Positions 1-8,844 are shown, counted from the first letter of the stretch. The stretch: 64,000 bases of DNA from Streptomyces sp. NBC_00659 (GCF_036226925.1 NZ_CP109031.1:4402001-4466000), one strand, 5' to 3'. Translations and numbers: made by a program. The notes: generated by a model not told the origin, from the letters alone.

Positions 1-286
1 CGACGGGAGTCAGCAGTCCGGCCACCAGGCCGAGACCGAGCGCCAGCTCCGCGTACACGACCACGTACGCCATCGTCCGGGGGCGCGGTGCGACGATCGT
101 GTCGAAACCGGACCGCACGGCGTTCCACCGGTGCTTGGACGCGACGTCCGCCGCCCACGCGATACCGGTCCCGCGCTCGAACCAGCCCTTCTTGTCCTTG
201 TGCCGCCAGCTCTCGAGCCACCACAGCCCGAGCCCGATACGGAGCACGGCCAGCCATTCCGCCCCGCCGAGCCAGATCGTGTCCAT
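1..286 (-). CDS. DoxX-like small membrane protein (partial, C-terminus outside window)
   Basis: Ninety-five codons are visible and the gene runs off the left edge. The start ATG follows a GGGAGG-type ribosome site. An N-terminal hydrophobic segment (about residues 8-23) is followed by a basic loop (RHKDKKGW) and a second membrane segment ending GLVAGLLTP, as in the DoxX/DoxD quinone-linked membrane family. Its upstream region carries one copy of the CTGAC-N4-C-GTCAG operator shared with the acyl-CoA genes to the right, so it is probably co-regulated with them. The exact substrate is unknown. The family call rests on only part of the protein. Confidence 0.6.
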   Translation of the reverse strand, partial: MDTIWLGGAEWLAVLRIGLGLWWLESWRHKDKKGWFERGTGIAWAADVASKHRWNAVRSGFDTIVAPRPRTMAYVVVYAELALGLGLVAGLLTPV

Positions 287-638
287 GGCCGAACCTCCCG
301 CAGAGGCAACGTATCTGACGGTACGTCAGTTTCGACTCTCCGGGACGCCCGCACAAGAGGCCGGCACCCACGGGCGAGGAGTACGCGACCGGCCCGCCAC
401 CACCCGTCACCGTTCCACCCCCCCCTCAGGGGGCGCGCGGAGCCGATTTCGCGCTCCCACACAAGGCGTACGCCCCGGCGCTCACCTGCGACGACAGCAC
501 ACTTTCTCCACACCCCCTCCCCATCGAAGTGACCTACGCCACCAGGCCCACCCACCCCTCCCACAGTCGTGACCACTTCGCAACCGATTCCCCTCTTGAC
601 CGAGACCTATCAAGCAAAGGCGTGATTACGCTCGCGCT
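287..638. promoter_or_regulatory. divergent intergenic region between DoxX-like gene and monooxygenase
   Basis: This 352-bp gap separates two divergent genes. It contains one clear operator near the DoxX side. A TTGACC sequence near 597 could be a -35 element for the rightward monooxygenase gene, but no convincing -10 is visible. No coding potential was recognised. Confidence 0.4.
315..329. promoter_or_regulatory. CTGAC-N5-GTCAG operator, copy 1
   Basis: The sequence is CTGACGGTACGTCAG, with perfect 5-bp arms and a 5-bp spacer. It lies 29 bp upstream of the DoxX-like start. Arm sequence and spacer length are the same as those of the operators at 2280, 2304, 6826, 17267, 23249 and 23338. Its size and symmetry fit a TetR-family dimer site; that assignment is inference. 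Confidence 0.65.
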
Positions 639-1850
639 ATGGCCGACTCGACTGCTTCCACGACCTCCCGCACGGTGCCCTCCCACGAGGACCGCCCCGT
701 GTACGTGATCGGAGGCGGCCCCGGGGGACTCGCGGCGGCGTACGCCCTGCGCGCCCGGGGCGTGCGAGCCGTCGTGCTGGAGAAGTCGGACCAGGTCGGC
801 GCGTCCTGGCGGGGCCACTACGACCGGCTGCACCTGCACACCACCCGGCGCCTGTCCGCGCTGCCGGGGCTGTCGATGCCGCGCTCGTTCGGCCGCTGGG
901 TGGCGCGCGACAACGTGGTGCGCTACCTGGAGAAGTACGCCGAGCACCACGGCCTGGAGATCGTCACGGGTGTCGAGGTCTCCCGCATCGAGCCCGCCCC
1001 GGGCGGCGACGGCTGGCTGCTGCACGCCACCGGCGGACGCGAACTGACCGGCAGCGCGGTGGTCGTCGCGACCGGCTACAACCACACCCCGCGCGTCCCC
1101 GACTGGCCCGGCCGCGACACGTACACCGGCGAGTTCCTGCACGCCGGCGAGTACCGCAATCCCGCCCCCTACGCGGGCCGCGACGTCCTCGTCGTCGGCA
1201 TCGGCAACACCGGAGCCGAGATCGCCGTGGACCTGGTCGAGGGCGGCGCCTCGCGCGTCCGGCTGTCCGTTCGCACCAGGCCGCACATCGTGCGCCGTTC
1301 GACGGCGGGCTGGGCGGCGCAGTTCACGGGCATCGCCGTACGGCGGCTGCCGGTGCGCCTCGTGGACGCGCTGGCCGGGCCGATGGCGAAGCTGAGCGTG
1401 CCCGACCTGGCGTCCCGGGGCCTGCCCCGCCCCGACACCGGGCTCTACTCCCGCGTCAACGAGGGCTCCATCCCCGTCCAGGACGTCGGCCTCATCGACG
1501 CCGTCCGCAAGGGGAAGGTCGAGATCGTGGCCGCGGTGGAGGGGTTCGAGGACGACAAGGCCGTCCTCGCCGACGGAAGCCGGATCGACCCCGACGTGGT
1601 GATCGCCGCGACCGGATACACCCGAGCCCTGGAAGGCATGGTCGGACACCTTGACGTGCTCGACGGCCGCGGGCACCCGGTCGCACAGGGCGGCCACACC
1701 CCGAAGAACGCGCCCGGCCTGTACTTCACCGGCTTCACCAACCCCATCAGCGGCATGTTCCGCGAACTCGCCCTCGACGCGGAGAAGATCGCGAAGGCGG
1801 CAGCCCGCCACACCTCCACGACAGGGCCCGCCCCCCAGCCCACCCGCTGA
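639..1850 (+). CDS. FAD-dependent monooxygenase / flavoprotein oxidoreductase (FMO/YUCCA-like)
   Basis: This 403-aa protein has two Rossmann motifs: GGGPGG at residues 25-30 for FAD and GIGNTG at 187-192 for NADPH. Between them ATGYNHTP (144-151) matches the ATG-containing linker of flavin-containing monooxygenases. A second ATGY precedes the C-terminal FAD contact segment. The family uses NADPH and O2 to hydroxylate or oxidise a small lipophilic substrate in the cytosol. It lies upstream of the acyl-CoA genes but has no copy of their operator, so co-regulation is unproven. A longer opposite-strand reading frame here has no recognisable protein features. The substrate cannot be read from sequence. 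Confidence 0.8.
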   Translation: MADSTASTTSRTVPSHEDRPVYVIGGGPGGLAAAYALRARGVRAVVLEKSDQVGASWRGHYDRLHLHTTRRLSALPGLSMPRSFGRWVARDNVVRYLEKYAEHHGLEIVTGVEVSRIEPAPGGDGWLLHATGGRELTGSAVVVATGYNHTPRVPDWPGRDTYTGEFLHAGEYRNPAPYAGRDVLVVGIGNTGAEIAVDLVEGGASRVRLSVRTRPHIVRRSTAGWAAQFTGIAVRRLPVRLVDALAGPMAKLSVPDLASRGLPRPDTGLYSRVNEGSIPVQDVGLIDAVRKGKVEIVAAVEGFEDDKAVLADGSRIDPDVVIAATGYTRALEGMVGHLDVLDGRGHPVAQGGHTPKNAPGLYFTGFTNPISGMFRELALDAEKIAKAAARHTSTTGPAPQPTR

Positions 1851-1896
1851 GGCATCGCCGGTTTTTTCGCCCCCGCCGCCCCTACCCGTCCCGTAC

Positions 1897-2032
1897 CTGG
1901 GGCTCCGCCCCAGACCCCGCTCCTCAAACGCCGGAGGGGCTGAGACTTCCCCGCCCAGGGCTGAAATTCCCCGCCCGGGGCTGAATCTTCGCCAGCCGGG
2001 GCTGAAACGTCCCCGGCCGGGGCTGAAATCCG
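1897..2032. repeat. GC-rich hairpin plus tandem GGGGCTGAAA units downstream of the monooxygenase gene
   Basis: A perfect 7-bp hairpin (CTGGGGC/GCCCCAG with TCC loop, 1897-1913) is followed by about five 20-22-bp units, each containing GGGCTGA, from 1937 to 2032. Similar GGGGCTCCGCCCC and CGCCGGAGGGGCTGA strings are familiar as interspersed sequence in Streptomyces intergenic DNA (recollection, not searched). The hairpin may end monooxygenase transcription. No coding features are seen. Confidence 0.5.
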
Positions 2033-2074
2033 GACCGGCCACCACAACGCACCCGCAGTCGGCCACACACGGAA

Positions 2075-2160
2075 GGGGCCGTGCCGGTACATCGATGCCC
2101 GTCGCCACCGACGCCCACGCCTCACCCAACGGCGACGGGCTGATGCACCGGCACGGCCCC
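2075..2160. repeat. nested-stem repeat element, copy A
   Basis: The outer arms are 2075-2093 and 2142-2160 and match at 18 of 19 positions. Inside them a second perfect 10-bp stem (2097-2106 with 2131-2140) closes a 24-nt loop containing ACGCCCAC. The whole element sits between direct repeats of CCACAACGCACCCG at 2042-2055 and 2164-2177. A second copy at 5566-5688 keeps the outer arm and loop motif but has a different, again perfect, inner stem. It could be a mobile REP-like element or a structured RNA. Confidence 0.6.
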
Positions 2161-2279
2161 GACCCACAACGCACCCGGCACCGCACCCGCAAACGCCGGC
2201 GCAGCGAACCGGTCGGGACCGCGGTAGGCCAGACCCCCCGCCGGGTATCTAACAGAAGCCCACCCCTGCACAACGGTTC

Positions 2280-2294
2280 CTGACACGGCGTCAG
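2280..2294. promoter_or_regulatory. CTGAC-N5-GTCAG operator, copy 2
   Basis: CTGACACGGCGTCAG is the left of two operators whose starts are exactly 24 bp apart, upstream of the acyl-CoA synthetase gene. The spacing would place two repressor dimers at a regular helical offset. Assignment to a TetR-type repressor is inferred from symmetry only. Confidence 0.65.
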
Positions 2295-2303
2295 TTAAGT
2301 AAT

Positions 2304-2318
2304 CTGACACTGCGTCAG
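2304..2318. promoter_or_regulatory. CTGAC-N5-GTCAG operator, copy 3
   Basis: CTGACACTGCGTCAG is the right member of the tandem pair, 36 bp upstream of the acyl-CoA synthetase start. The local sequence is AT-richer than its surroundings (AAGTAAT before, TTAACCATTGAC after), as expected for a promoter. Confidence 0.65.
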
Positions 2319-2354
2319 TTAACCATTGACTGTCACACAGGAGCGGGCGGACCG

Positions 2355-4580
2355 ATGCTTGGATCAACCCACGGCACCCTCACCACCGACTCCCGCCGGG
2401 CCAGGGTCATCGCCTGCGGCGAGCAGCCCTCGCCGGTCGTACACGGACGGCCGGCCGAGGTCGACGACCTGGACGTCAGCGGTCGTCCGCTGTACGCCGC
2501 CGTACCCGATCTGGACCGCTTCTTCCGTCCCGGGTCCATGGCCGTCATCGGCGCCTCGGACGCCGAGGGACGGCCGAACACCGGGATCACCCGGCAGCTG
2601 ATCGGCTGGGCCGAGCGGGTCGGCGCCCGGCTCCACCCGGTGCATCCCACCCGTCGGTCCGTCTTCGGTCTGCCGTGCTTCCCGTCCGTCGCGGACCTGC
2701 CGGAGCAGGTGGATCTGGCGGTGCTCCTCGTCGGTGACCCCCTTCCGGTGATCGGTGAACTGGCCGAGGCCAAGGTGAGGTTCGCGGTCGCCTTCGCCTC
2801 CGGATTCGCCGAGACCGGGGCCGAGGGCGCCGCCGCGCAGACCCGGCTCGCAGCCGCCGTACGCGGCTCCGGCCTGCGGCTGCTGGGCCCCAACACCAAC
2901 CTCAACGCGTTCGAGAACTTCCGCGACGACCTCGACGGCCCCGCGGTCGCGCTCATCACCCAGTCCGGCCACCAGGGCCGCCCGGTGTTCGCGATGCAGC
3001 AGCTGGGCGTCCGCATCTCGCACTGGGCGCCCACCGGCAACGAGGCCGACCTGGAGACCGCGGACTTCATCTCCTACTTCTCCGAGCGGCCCGAGGTCGG
3101 CGCCATCGCCTGCTACGTCGAGGGGCTCAAGGACGGCCGCTCCTTCCTGCTCGCCGCCGACCGCGCCGCCCGGCGCAAGGTGCCCGTCGTCGCGGTGAAG
3201 GTCGGCCGCACCGAGACCGGCGCCCGGACCGCCGCCTCGCACACCGGAAAGCTGACCGGCGCGGACACCGTGGTGGACGCGGTGATGCGGCAGTACGGCG
3301 TGATCCGTGTCGACGGGCTCGACGAACTCCAGGACACCGCGGCCCTGCTGGCGCGGGCCCGGGCACCGCAGGCCGACGGGGTCGTCGTCTATTCGATCTC
3401 GGGCGGCACGGGCGCGCACTTCGCGGACCTGGCGACCGAGGCGGGTCTCGACCTGCCGGTCCTGTCGGAGGCCAGGCAGGCCGAGCTGCACACCTGGATA
3501 CCGGAGTACCTGAACGTCGCCAACCCGGTCGACAACGGGGGCCACCCGGTCGGCGACTGGCGCGGCCGGAAGATCATCGACGCGATCCTCGCCGACCCCG
3601 CCGTCGGCGTGCTGGTCTGCCCGATCACCGGGCCCTTCCCGCCGATGAGCGACAAACTGGCGCAGGATCTGGTGGACGCGGCGGAACAGACGGACAAGCT
3701 GGTGTGCGTGGTGTGGGGGTCGCCGGTCGGCACCGAGGCGGCCTACCGCGAGACCCTGCTCGGTTCCTCCCGGGTCGCGACCTTCCGTACGTTCGCCAAC
3801 TGCATCACCGCCGTCCGCGCCCACCTCGACCACGCACGGTTCACCGCCGCCTACCGCTCCCCCTTCGACGAGGCCCCGCGCACCCCGTCGCCCTCCTTCC
3901 GCAAGGCGCAGGCCCTGATGCGTCCGGGTCAGCAGCTCAGCGAGCACGGCGCCAAACAGCTTCTGCGGGCGTACGGGATCCGCGTGCCGCGCGAGCAGTT
4001 GGTGACCAGCGCGGCGGCGGCCGTGCGGGCGGCGAGCCAGGTCGGCTACCCGGTGGTCATGAAGGCCTCCGGCGCGCAGATCGCCCACAAGACCGAACTC
4101 GGCCTGGTCAAGATCGGGCTGACCTCCGCCAGCCAGGTCCGCGACGCCTATCGCGAGCTGACCGACATCGCCCGCTACGAGGGAATCTCGCTCGACGGGG
4201 TCCTCGTCTGCCAGATGGTCGAGCGGGGCGTCGAGATGGTCGTCGGTGTCACGCACGACCAGCTCTTCGGACCGACCGTGACCGTCGGGCTCGGCGGGGT
4301 TCTCGTCGAGGTGCTGCGGGACACCGCCGTGCGCGTGCCGCCCTTCGGTGACGACCAGGCGCGGGCCATGCTGTCCGAGCTGCGGGGGCGGGCCCTGCTC
4401 GACGGGGTGCGCGGGGGCCCGCCGGTGGACGTGGACGCGCTGGTCGAGGTCGTGATCCGGGTCCAGCGCATGGCGCTGGAACTCGGTGACGAGATCTCGG
4501 AGCTGGACATCAATCCGCTGATGGTGCTGCCCCGGGGACAGGGCGCCGTGGCCCTGGACGCGCTGGTGATGTGCCGCTGA
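2355..4580 (+). CDS. acetate--CoA ligase family protein (NDP-forming acyl-CoA synthetase)
   Basis: This 741-aa protein carries the fused architecture of ADP-forming acyl-CoA synthetases. An N-terminal CoA-binding Rossmann domain has VIGASD at residues 64-69, a succinyl-CoA-ligase-like middle follows, and a C-terminal ATP-grasp domain (about 530-741) contains GYPVVMKASG and HKTELG. The phospho-histidine region of the middle domain was not pinned down. Family members interconvert acyl-CoA and free acid with ATP/ADP. An AGGAG sequence precedes the ATG. The enoyl-CoA hydratase follows 73 bp downstream in the same direction, so both probably share the double-operator promoter. Substrate unknown; a catabolic acyl group is likely from context. 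Confidence 0.85.
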   Translation: MLGSTHGTLTTDSRRARVIACGEQPSPVVHGRPAEVDDLDVSGRPLYAAVPDLDRFFRPGSMAVIGASDAEGRPNTGITRQLIGWAERVGARLHPVHPTRRSVFGLPCFPSVADLPEQVDLAVLLVGDPLPVIGELAEAKVRFAVAFASGFAETGAEGAAAQTRLAAAVRGSGLRLLGPNTNLNAFENFRDDLDGPAVALITQSGHQGRPVFAMQQLGVRISHWAPTGNEADLETADFISYFSERPEVGAIACYVEGLKDGRSFLLAADRAARRKVPVVAVKVGRTETGARTAASHTGKLTGADTVVDAVMRQYGVIRVDGLDELQDTAALLARARAPQADGVVVYSISGGTGAHFADLATEAGLDLPVLSEARQAELHTWIPEYLNVANPVDNGGHPVGDWRGRKIIDAILADPAVGVLVCPITGPFPPMSDKLAQDLVDAAEQTDKLVCVVWGSPVGTEAAYRETLLGSSRVATFRTFANCITAVRAHLDHARFTAAYRSPFDEAPRTPSPSFRKAQALMRPGQQLSEHGAKQLLRAYGIRVPREQLVTSAAAAVRAASQVGYPVVMKASGAQIAHKTELGLVKIGLTSASQVRDAYRELTDIARYEGISLDGVLVCQMVERGVEMVVGVTHDQLFGPTVTVGLGGVLVEVLRDTAVRVPPFGDDQARAMLSELRGRALLDGVRGGPPVDVDALVEVVIRVQRMALELGDEISELDINPLMVLPRGQGAVALDALVMCR

Positions 4581-4653
4581 GCCGAGGCCGACCCCGACGC
4601 GGGCCCGCCACCGCACGAAACGGGCCCATCCCCGCACGAAACGGAGCACCTTC

Positions 4654-5514
4654 ATGACCGACTCCCCCCGTGTGTCCCGTGAAGCTCCCGAATCCCCTGA
4701 ATCTCCTGAACCTGCCGAAAAGTCCCTCGACTCATTGATACGTCACGCCACTGACAACGCGGTCTCGTGGATCACCCTCGACCGGCCCGAGGCGATGAAC
4801 GCGCTCACCTGGGACCAGCGCGAGCGCGTGATCGATCTGCTCGCGGCGGCGTCCGCCGACCCCGGCGTGCGGGCCGTGGTGATCACCGCCACGGGCCGCG
4901 GGTTCTGCGCCGGAGCGGATCTGCGGGGCGGTCCGCCCGCCGGGGAACGGGTGCCGGGTGATGTCGCCCGCACCATCCGGCTGGGCGCGCAGCGTCTGAT
5001 CGCCGCCGTCCTCGACTGCGAGAAGCCGGTGATCGCGGCGGTCAACGGCACGGCGGCCGGGATCGGCGCGCACCTCGCCTTCGCGTGCGACCTCGTCCTC
5101 GCGGCCGAACCGGCGCGGTTCATCGAGGTGTTCGTGCGCCGCGGTCTCGTACCGGACGGCGGCGGGGCCTATCTGCTGCCCCGCCTCGTCGGCCCCCAGC
5201 GGGCCAAGGAGCTGATGTTCTTCGGCGACGCGCTGAGCGCTTCGGACGCCGAGCGGATCGGGCTCGTCAACAGGGTCGTACCGGCGGAGGAGTTGGAGAA
5301 GACGGCCCGCGCGTGGTCCGAGCGGCTCGCCACCGGGCCCACCCGCGCCCTCGCCCTCACCAAGCAGCTCGTCAACGCCTCCCTCGACACCGACCGCGCC
5401 GGCGCCTTCGCGGCGGAGGCGGCGGCGCAGGAGATCAACATGACGACGGCGGACGCCAACGACGGCGTGAAGAGCTTCGTGGAACGCCGGGCCCCCCGCT
5501 TCGAGGGCCGCTGA
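4654..5514 (+). CDS. enoyl-CoA hydratase/isomerase family protein
   Basis: This 286-aa crotonase-fold protein has the DRPEAMNAL motif near residue 47 and oxyanion-hole segments GRGFCAGADLRG and GTAAGIGAHLAFACDLVLA. The second catalytic acid region reads RRGLVPDGGGAYLLPR. The first 24 residues are a low-complexity Glu/Ser/Pro stretch, and later in-frame starts are possible. It sits 73 bp downstream of the acyl-CoA synthetase and probably hydrates the unsaturated acyl-CoA in the same pathway. The family also contains isomerases and lyases, so the reaction is not fixed by sequence. Confidence 0.85.
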   Translation: MTDSPRVSREAPESPESPEPAEKSLDSLIRHATDNAVSWITLDRPEAMNALTWDQRERVIDLLAAASADPGVRAVVITATGRGFCAGADLRGGPPAGERVPGDVARTIRLGAQRLIAAVLDCEKPVIAAVNGTAAGIGAHLAFACDLVLAAEPARFIEVFVRRGLVPDGGGAYLLPRLVGPQRAKELMFFGDALSASDAERIGLVNRVVPAEELEKTARAWSERLATGPTRALALTKQLVNASLDTDRAGAFAAEAAAQEINMTTADANDGVKSFVERRAPRFEGR

Positions 5515-5565
5515 CAAACCGCACCCGGCGCACCCGGCGACGCGCGGAAGGGGACGCGCGGAAGG

Positions 5566-5688
5566 CGACGTGCCGGTACATCACATGTCCGCAGGTCGCA
5601 GGTCGCAGGCCGGACGGATCACCACCCACGCCCACTTCGCGACACCGCTGAGATCCGTCCGGATACGAGCGGATGTACCGGCGCGGCC
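5566..5688. repeat. nested-stem repeat element, copy B
   Basis: The outer arms (5566-5582 with 5672-5688) share GCCGGTACATC with copy A and pair perfectly over that 11-bp core. The inner stem is a perfect 11-bp pair (5610-5620 with 5652-5662) whose sequence differs completely from the inner stem of copy A. The loop again contains CACCCACGCCCAC-like sequence. It lies between convergent genes and could also act as a terminator. Confidence 0.6.
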
Positions 5689-5724
5689 CCGCCCCCCACC
5701 GGCCGAACCCGGACGCGACCCCCT

Positions 5725-6693
5725 TCACCCCCGCCGCAATATGCGCAGATCCCCCGCGTCGGGGTCGCCGAAGAGGACGAAGAGTTCCGGGTGGGCCTCG
5801 GTGCCGCCGATGGTCCAGTACGTGTCGTGGCCGCAGTCGCCGACGCGCACGACCACGCCGTCCCGCCGATCGGTGACGGGCCCGTCGGCGTACGGGTCGT
5901 AGCGGCCGGCGGTGTCGAGGAACCAGGTGCCGGCGCCGTCGCAGCGCGTGAACTCCTTGGTGGTCACGTCCCCGAACTCGGGCTGGGCGGGCACGGCCGA
6001 GAGCTCGGCCCGCCCGTCCGCGCGCAGCCGCAGCTCGGCCCCGTGATCGCCGCGCCAGACGCCGGTGAGCCGGTCGGCGCCGAGCTTCGGGGGCTCGTAC
6101 TCCTGGATGAGTCCCGTGGCCAGCCCCACGGTGCCCGCCGCCACGACCAGCACGCATGCCCCGAGGGCCACGAGCGCCGAGCGGAGCCAGACGCGGTCGG
6201 CGCTCGGCGGACGTCCGGTGACGCGTTCGCGCCGCCGTACGAAAGCGACACCCAGCGTCGGCGGGACACCGGACACGGCGATCAGCAGGGCCGTGGTGCC
6301 GGTGGGCGCGAGGCCGCCGAGTGCGACCGCGAGAGCGGCCCAGAGCGTGCCGAGCACCAGCACGGAAGCCAGGTGCCAGGCACCCTCGGGACCGGGTGCG
6401 TGCCGGGTCACCGACCGGGCGAGCGTGGCCGCCGGCATCGTATACATCGCCGCGTGCAGCAGCCCGAGGACGGCGAGCAGCGGCGGTCCGAGGACCAGCA
6501 TGCACAGGAACCCGAGGCCGGCGAGTCCACCGCCCAGCCCCACGCCGTAGTCGTCGTCGTCGAACGTACCGACCCACCAAAGGGTGAGGGCGACCGCGAA
6601 CTGCGCCGCGCAGATCGCCGCGGCGAGGTTCACCTCCCCGTCCGCCCACGCCAACCGGGAGCGCGCGCGCTTCTCCGAGTCTCCCCACCCCAT
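5725..6693 (-). CDS. conserved Streptomyces-type membrane protein with C-terminal extracytoplasmic domain
   Basis: This is a 322-aa protein when started at MGWGDSEKR; upstream codons look non-coding. Four to five hydrophobic segments occupy roughly residues 20-200 (AAICAAQFAVALTLWWVG, a glycine/leucine-rich pair, VLVLGTLWAALAVAL, and SALVALGACVLVVAAGTVGLATGL). The C-terminal 120 residues are polar and include GVWRGDHGAELRLRADG, CDGAGTWFLD and VGDCGHDTYWTI, resembling a small beta domain outside the membrane. No enzyme motif was found. Function unknown. Confidence 0.6.
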   Translation of the reverse strand: MGWGDSEKRARSRLAWADGEVNLAAAICAAQFAVALTLWWVGTFDDDDYGVGLGGGLAGLGFLCMLVLGPPLLAVLGLLHAAMYTMPAATLARSVTRHAPGPEGAWHLASVLVLGTLWAALAVALGGLAPTGTTALLIAVSGVPPTLGVAFVRRRERVTGRPPSADRVWLRSALVALGACVLVVAAGTVGLATGLIQEYEPPKLGADRLTGVWRGDHGAELRLRADGRAELSAVPAQPEFGDVTTKEFTRCDGAGTWFLDTAGRYDPYADGPVTDRRDGVVVRVGDCGHDTYWTIGGTEAHPELFVLFGDPDAGDLRILRRG

Positions 6694-6825
6694 GAGGCGA
6701 AAGATACGCGGGCGAAACACACGGCTCCCCGAGGGGTTCCCGCGGGAGCTCCGGCCGGCCTCGTGGGGCCTCCGCCCCTGACCTGTCGCGCTCCCGCCCT
6801 CCGGGCCTCGCCCACCCCTTCCTAT

Positions 6826-6840
6826 CTGACATGCCGTCAG
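6826..6840. promoter_or_regulatory. CTGAC-N5-GTCAG operator, copy 4
   Basis: CTGACATGCCGTCAG ends 17 bp before the preferred start of the flavin reductase gene. An upstream in-frame ATG at 6831 lies inside the operator, which argues against that start. Confidence 0.65.
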
Positions 6841-6857
6841 CTTCAATGGAAGGCGTG

Positions 6858-7487
6858 ATGGGACACGCAGGGATGGCCGCCGCCGCCGTCCGCTACCTCA
6901 GGTCGGCCGGGGCCCCCACCGTCGCGGGGCCCGTCGAGGCGTTGCCGCGCCCGGATCTGCGCGCGGTCGGCGAGGACGAGCGGGCGCCGGTCGATCCGGT
7001 CCGATTCCGGTACGTGCTGGGCCACTTCGCGACCGGCGTGACCGTCGTGACGGCACCGGCCGCGGGCCCCGGCGACCCGGCGGGCCCGGCCGGGTTCGCC
7101 TGCCAGTCGTTCGCCTCGCTCTCCCTGGACCCTCCGCTGATCTGCTTCATGGTCGGCCGTACGTCCACGACCTGGCCGCGCATCGCCCGTGCCGGCGTGT
7201 TCTGCGTCAACGTACTCGGCGCGCACCAGGGCGACTTGTGCCGCGGCTTCGCGGTGAGCGGCGCGGACAAGTTCGCCGGGGTGGTCCACGACGCCGCTCC
7301 GGTGTCCGGCTCCCCGCGCCTCGCGGGCGCCGCGGCCTGGATCGACTGCACGATCCACGCGGTGCACACGGGCGGGGACCATCTGATCGTGGTGGGCCGC
7401 GTGGACGCCCTCGGCGCGAGCGGCGACGGCGACGAGGGCGCCGAGGTACCGCCGCTGCTCTTCCACAAGGGCCGGTTCCTCACCTGA
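6858..7487 (+). CDS. flavin reductase family protein (NAD(P)H:flavin oxidoreductase component)
   Basis: This is a 209-aa protein from the ATG that follows GGAAGG; in-frame ATGs at 6831 and 6846 are less likely. The core motif FRYVLGHFATGVTVVTA and the following FACQSFASLSLDPPLICF and FCVNVLG segments are diagnostic of the HpaC/flavin-reductase-like FMN-binding barrel. Such proteins supply reduced flavin to a separate oxygenase. The nearest oxygenase candidate is the FMO-like protein at the left end, but that class normally reduces its own flavin, so the true partner may lie elsewhere. The operator makes it part of the acyl-CoA regulon. Confidence 0.85.
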   Translation: MGHAGMAAAAVRYLRSAGAPTVAGPVEALPRPDLRAVGEDERAPVDPVRFRYVLGHFATGVTVVTAPAAGPGDPAGPAGFACQSFASLSLDPPLICFMVGRTSTTWPRIARAGVFCVNVLGAHQGDLCRGFAVSGADKFAGVVHDAAPVSGSPRLAGAAAWIDCTIHAVHTGGDHLIVVGRVDALGASGDGDEGAEVPPLLFHKGRFLT

Positions 7488-7506
7488 CGCAGGGACGGAC
7501 CGCCCG

Positions 7507-8844
7507 TCACGCGGGGGCCGGTGACACCGCCGGTGCCGGTGCCGGGACCGCCGGACGGCGGCGGCGGATCACCAGGGCCATCAGCGCGGCCGCGGCGCAC
7601 AGCGCGCCCGAGGCGTACCAGACCACGTCGTACGAGCCGAACCGGTCGCGGGCGAAGCCGCCGAGGAAGGCGACGAGGGCGGCGCCGACCTGGTGGGAGG
7701 CGAGGACCCAGCCGAAGACGATGGCGCTGTCCTCGCCGTACTGCTCACGGCACAGCGCCAGGGTGGGCGGGACGGTGGCCACCCAGTCGAGGCCGTAGAA
7801 GACGATGAAGAAGATCATCGGCGGGTGCACGGTGGGGGCCAGGAGCATGGGGAGGAACAGCAGCGAGATGCCGCGCAGGGCGTAGTACACCGCCAGCAGG
7901 CGGCGCGGCTCGAAGCGGTCGGTGAACCAGCCCGAGGCGATCGTGCCGACCACGTCGAAGACACCGATGACCGCGAGGAGCGAGGCGGCCGCCTGGACGG
8001 GCATGTGGTGGTCGTGGGCGGCGGGCACGAAGTGCGTCTGGACCAGGCCGTTCGTCGAGGCGCCGCAGATCGCGAACGTCCCGGCCAGCAGCCAGAAGGG
8101 GCCTGTGCGGACGGCGGAGAACAGCACGGTCACCGCGCGCCGGGCGGCCCCCCGCACCGGCGCCGGCTTCGGTACGAACTCCGTCGCCCCGTAGGGCATC
8201 TGGCCCACGTCGGCCGGGTGGTCGCGCAGCAGCAGCCAGACGAAGGGGACGACCGCGAGGGCGGCGAGGGACACGGTCACCGCGGCCGGACGCCAGTCGT
8301 GCTCGGTGACGATCCAGGACAGCAGCGGCAGGAAGATGAGCTGTCCGGAGGCCGAGGCCGCCGTCAGGATGCCCGTCACCAGGCCCTTGCGTTCGGTGAA
8401 CCAGCGGTTGGTGACCGTGGCCGCGAAGGCCAGTGCCATCGAACCGGACCCCAGGCCCACCAACAGGCCCCAGCACAGGAGGAGTTGCCAGGCGGCCGTC
8501 ATCCACACCGTCAGCCCGGAGCCGACCGCGATCACGGTGAGGGCGACCGCCACCACGCGCCGGATGCCGAAGCGGTCCATGAGCGCAGCCGCGAACGGCG
8601 CCGTGAGTCCGTAGAGCGCAAGGTTGATCGAGACCGCCGCGCCGATCGTGCCGCGCGACCAGTGGAACTCCTGGTGCAGCGGGTCGATCAGCAGTCCGGG
8701 AAGCGACCGGAAGGCCGCCGCGCCGATGATCGTCACGAAGGTGACGGCGGCGACGAACCAGGCGCGGTGGACACGGTGGGAGGGTGCGGGGCGGACGGGT
8801 CGGGAGTCCTCCGCGGCCTGCGCGGCTTCGGTTGTCTGGGTCAC
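7507..8844 (-). CDS. MFS transporter
   Basis: A 445-aa protein starting at GTG (VTQTTEAAQ), divergent from the GlxA regulator. Hydrophobic segments give about 12 predicted membrane helices. A polar N-terminal tail of about 30 residues precedes helix 1 (AWFVAAVTFVTIIGAA). The cytoplasmic loop after helix 2 (ALMDRFGIRR) matches the MFS loop 2-3 signature, and a second copy (GWFTDRFEPRR) follows helix 8. The overall pattern resembles monocarboxylate/oxalate-formate antiporter-like MFS proteins. It shares a short promoter region with the GlxA-type regulator, which may control it. Substrate unknown. Confidence 0.8.
   Translation of the reverse strand: MTQTTEAAQAAEDSRPVRPAPSHRVHRAWFVAAVTFVTIIGAAAFRSLPGLLIDPLHQEFHWSRGTIGAAVSINLALYGLTAPFAAALMDRFGIRRVVAVALTVIAVGSGLTVWMTAAWQLLLCWGLLVGLGSGSMALAFAATVTNRWFTERKGLVTGILTAASASGQLIFLPLLSWIVTEHDWRPAAVTVSLAALAVVPFVWLLLRDHPADVGQMPYGATEFVPKPAPVRGAARRAVTVLFSAVRTGPFWLLAGTFAICGASTNGLVQTHFVPAAHDHHMPVQAAASLLAVIGVFDVVGTIASGWFTDRFEPRRLLAVYYALRGISLLFLPMLLAPTVHPPMIFFIVFYGLDWVATVPPTLALCREQYGEDSAIVFGWVLASHQVGAALVAFLGGFARDRFGSYDVVWYASGALCAAAALMALVIRRRRPAVPAPAPAVSPAPA

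Noticed and set aside
534..2273. A 579-codon leftward frame across the monooxygenase
   Set aside because: It has no domain and overlaps a gene with clear FAD and NADPH motifs; also runs through repeat sequence.
2364..4655. A 763-codon leftward open frame opposite the acyl-CoA synthetase
   Set aside because: It mirrors a well-supported gene, is rich in Arg, His, Gly and Val without motifs, and is the usual antisense artefact of third-position GC bias.
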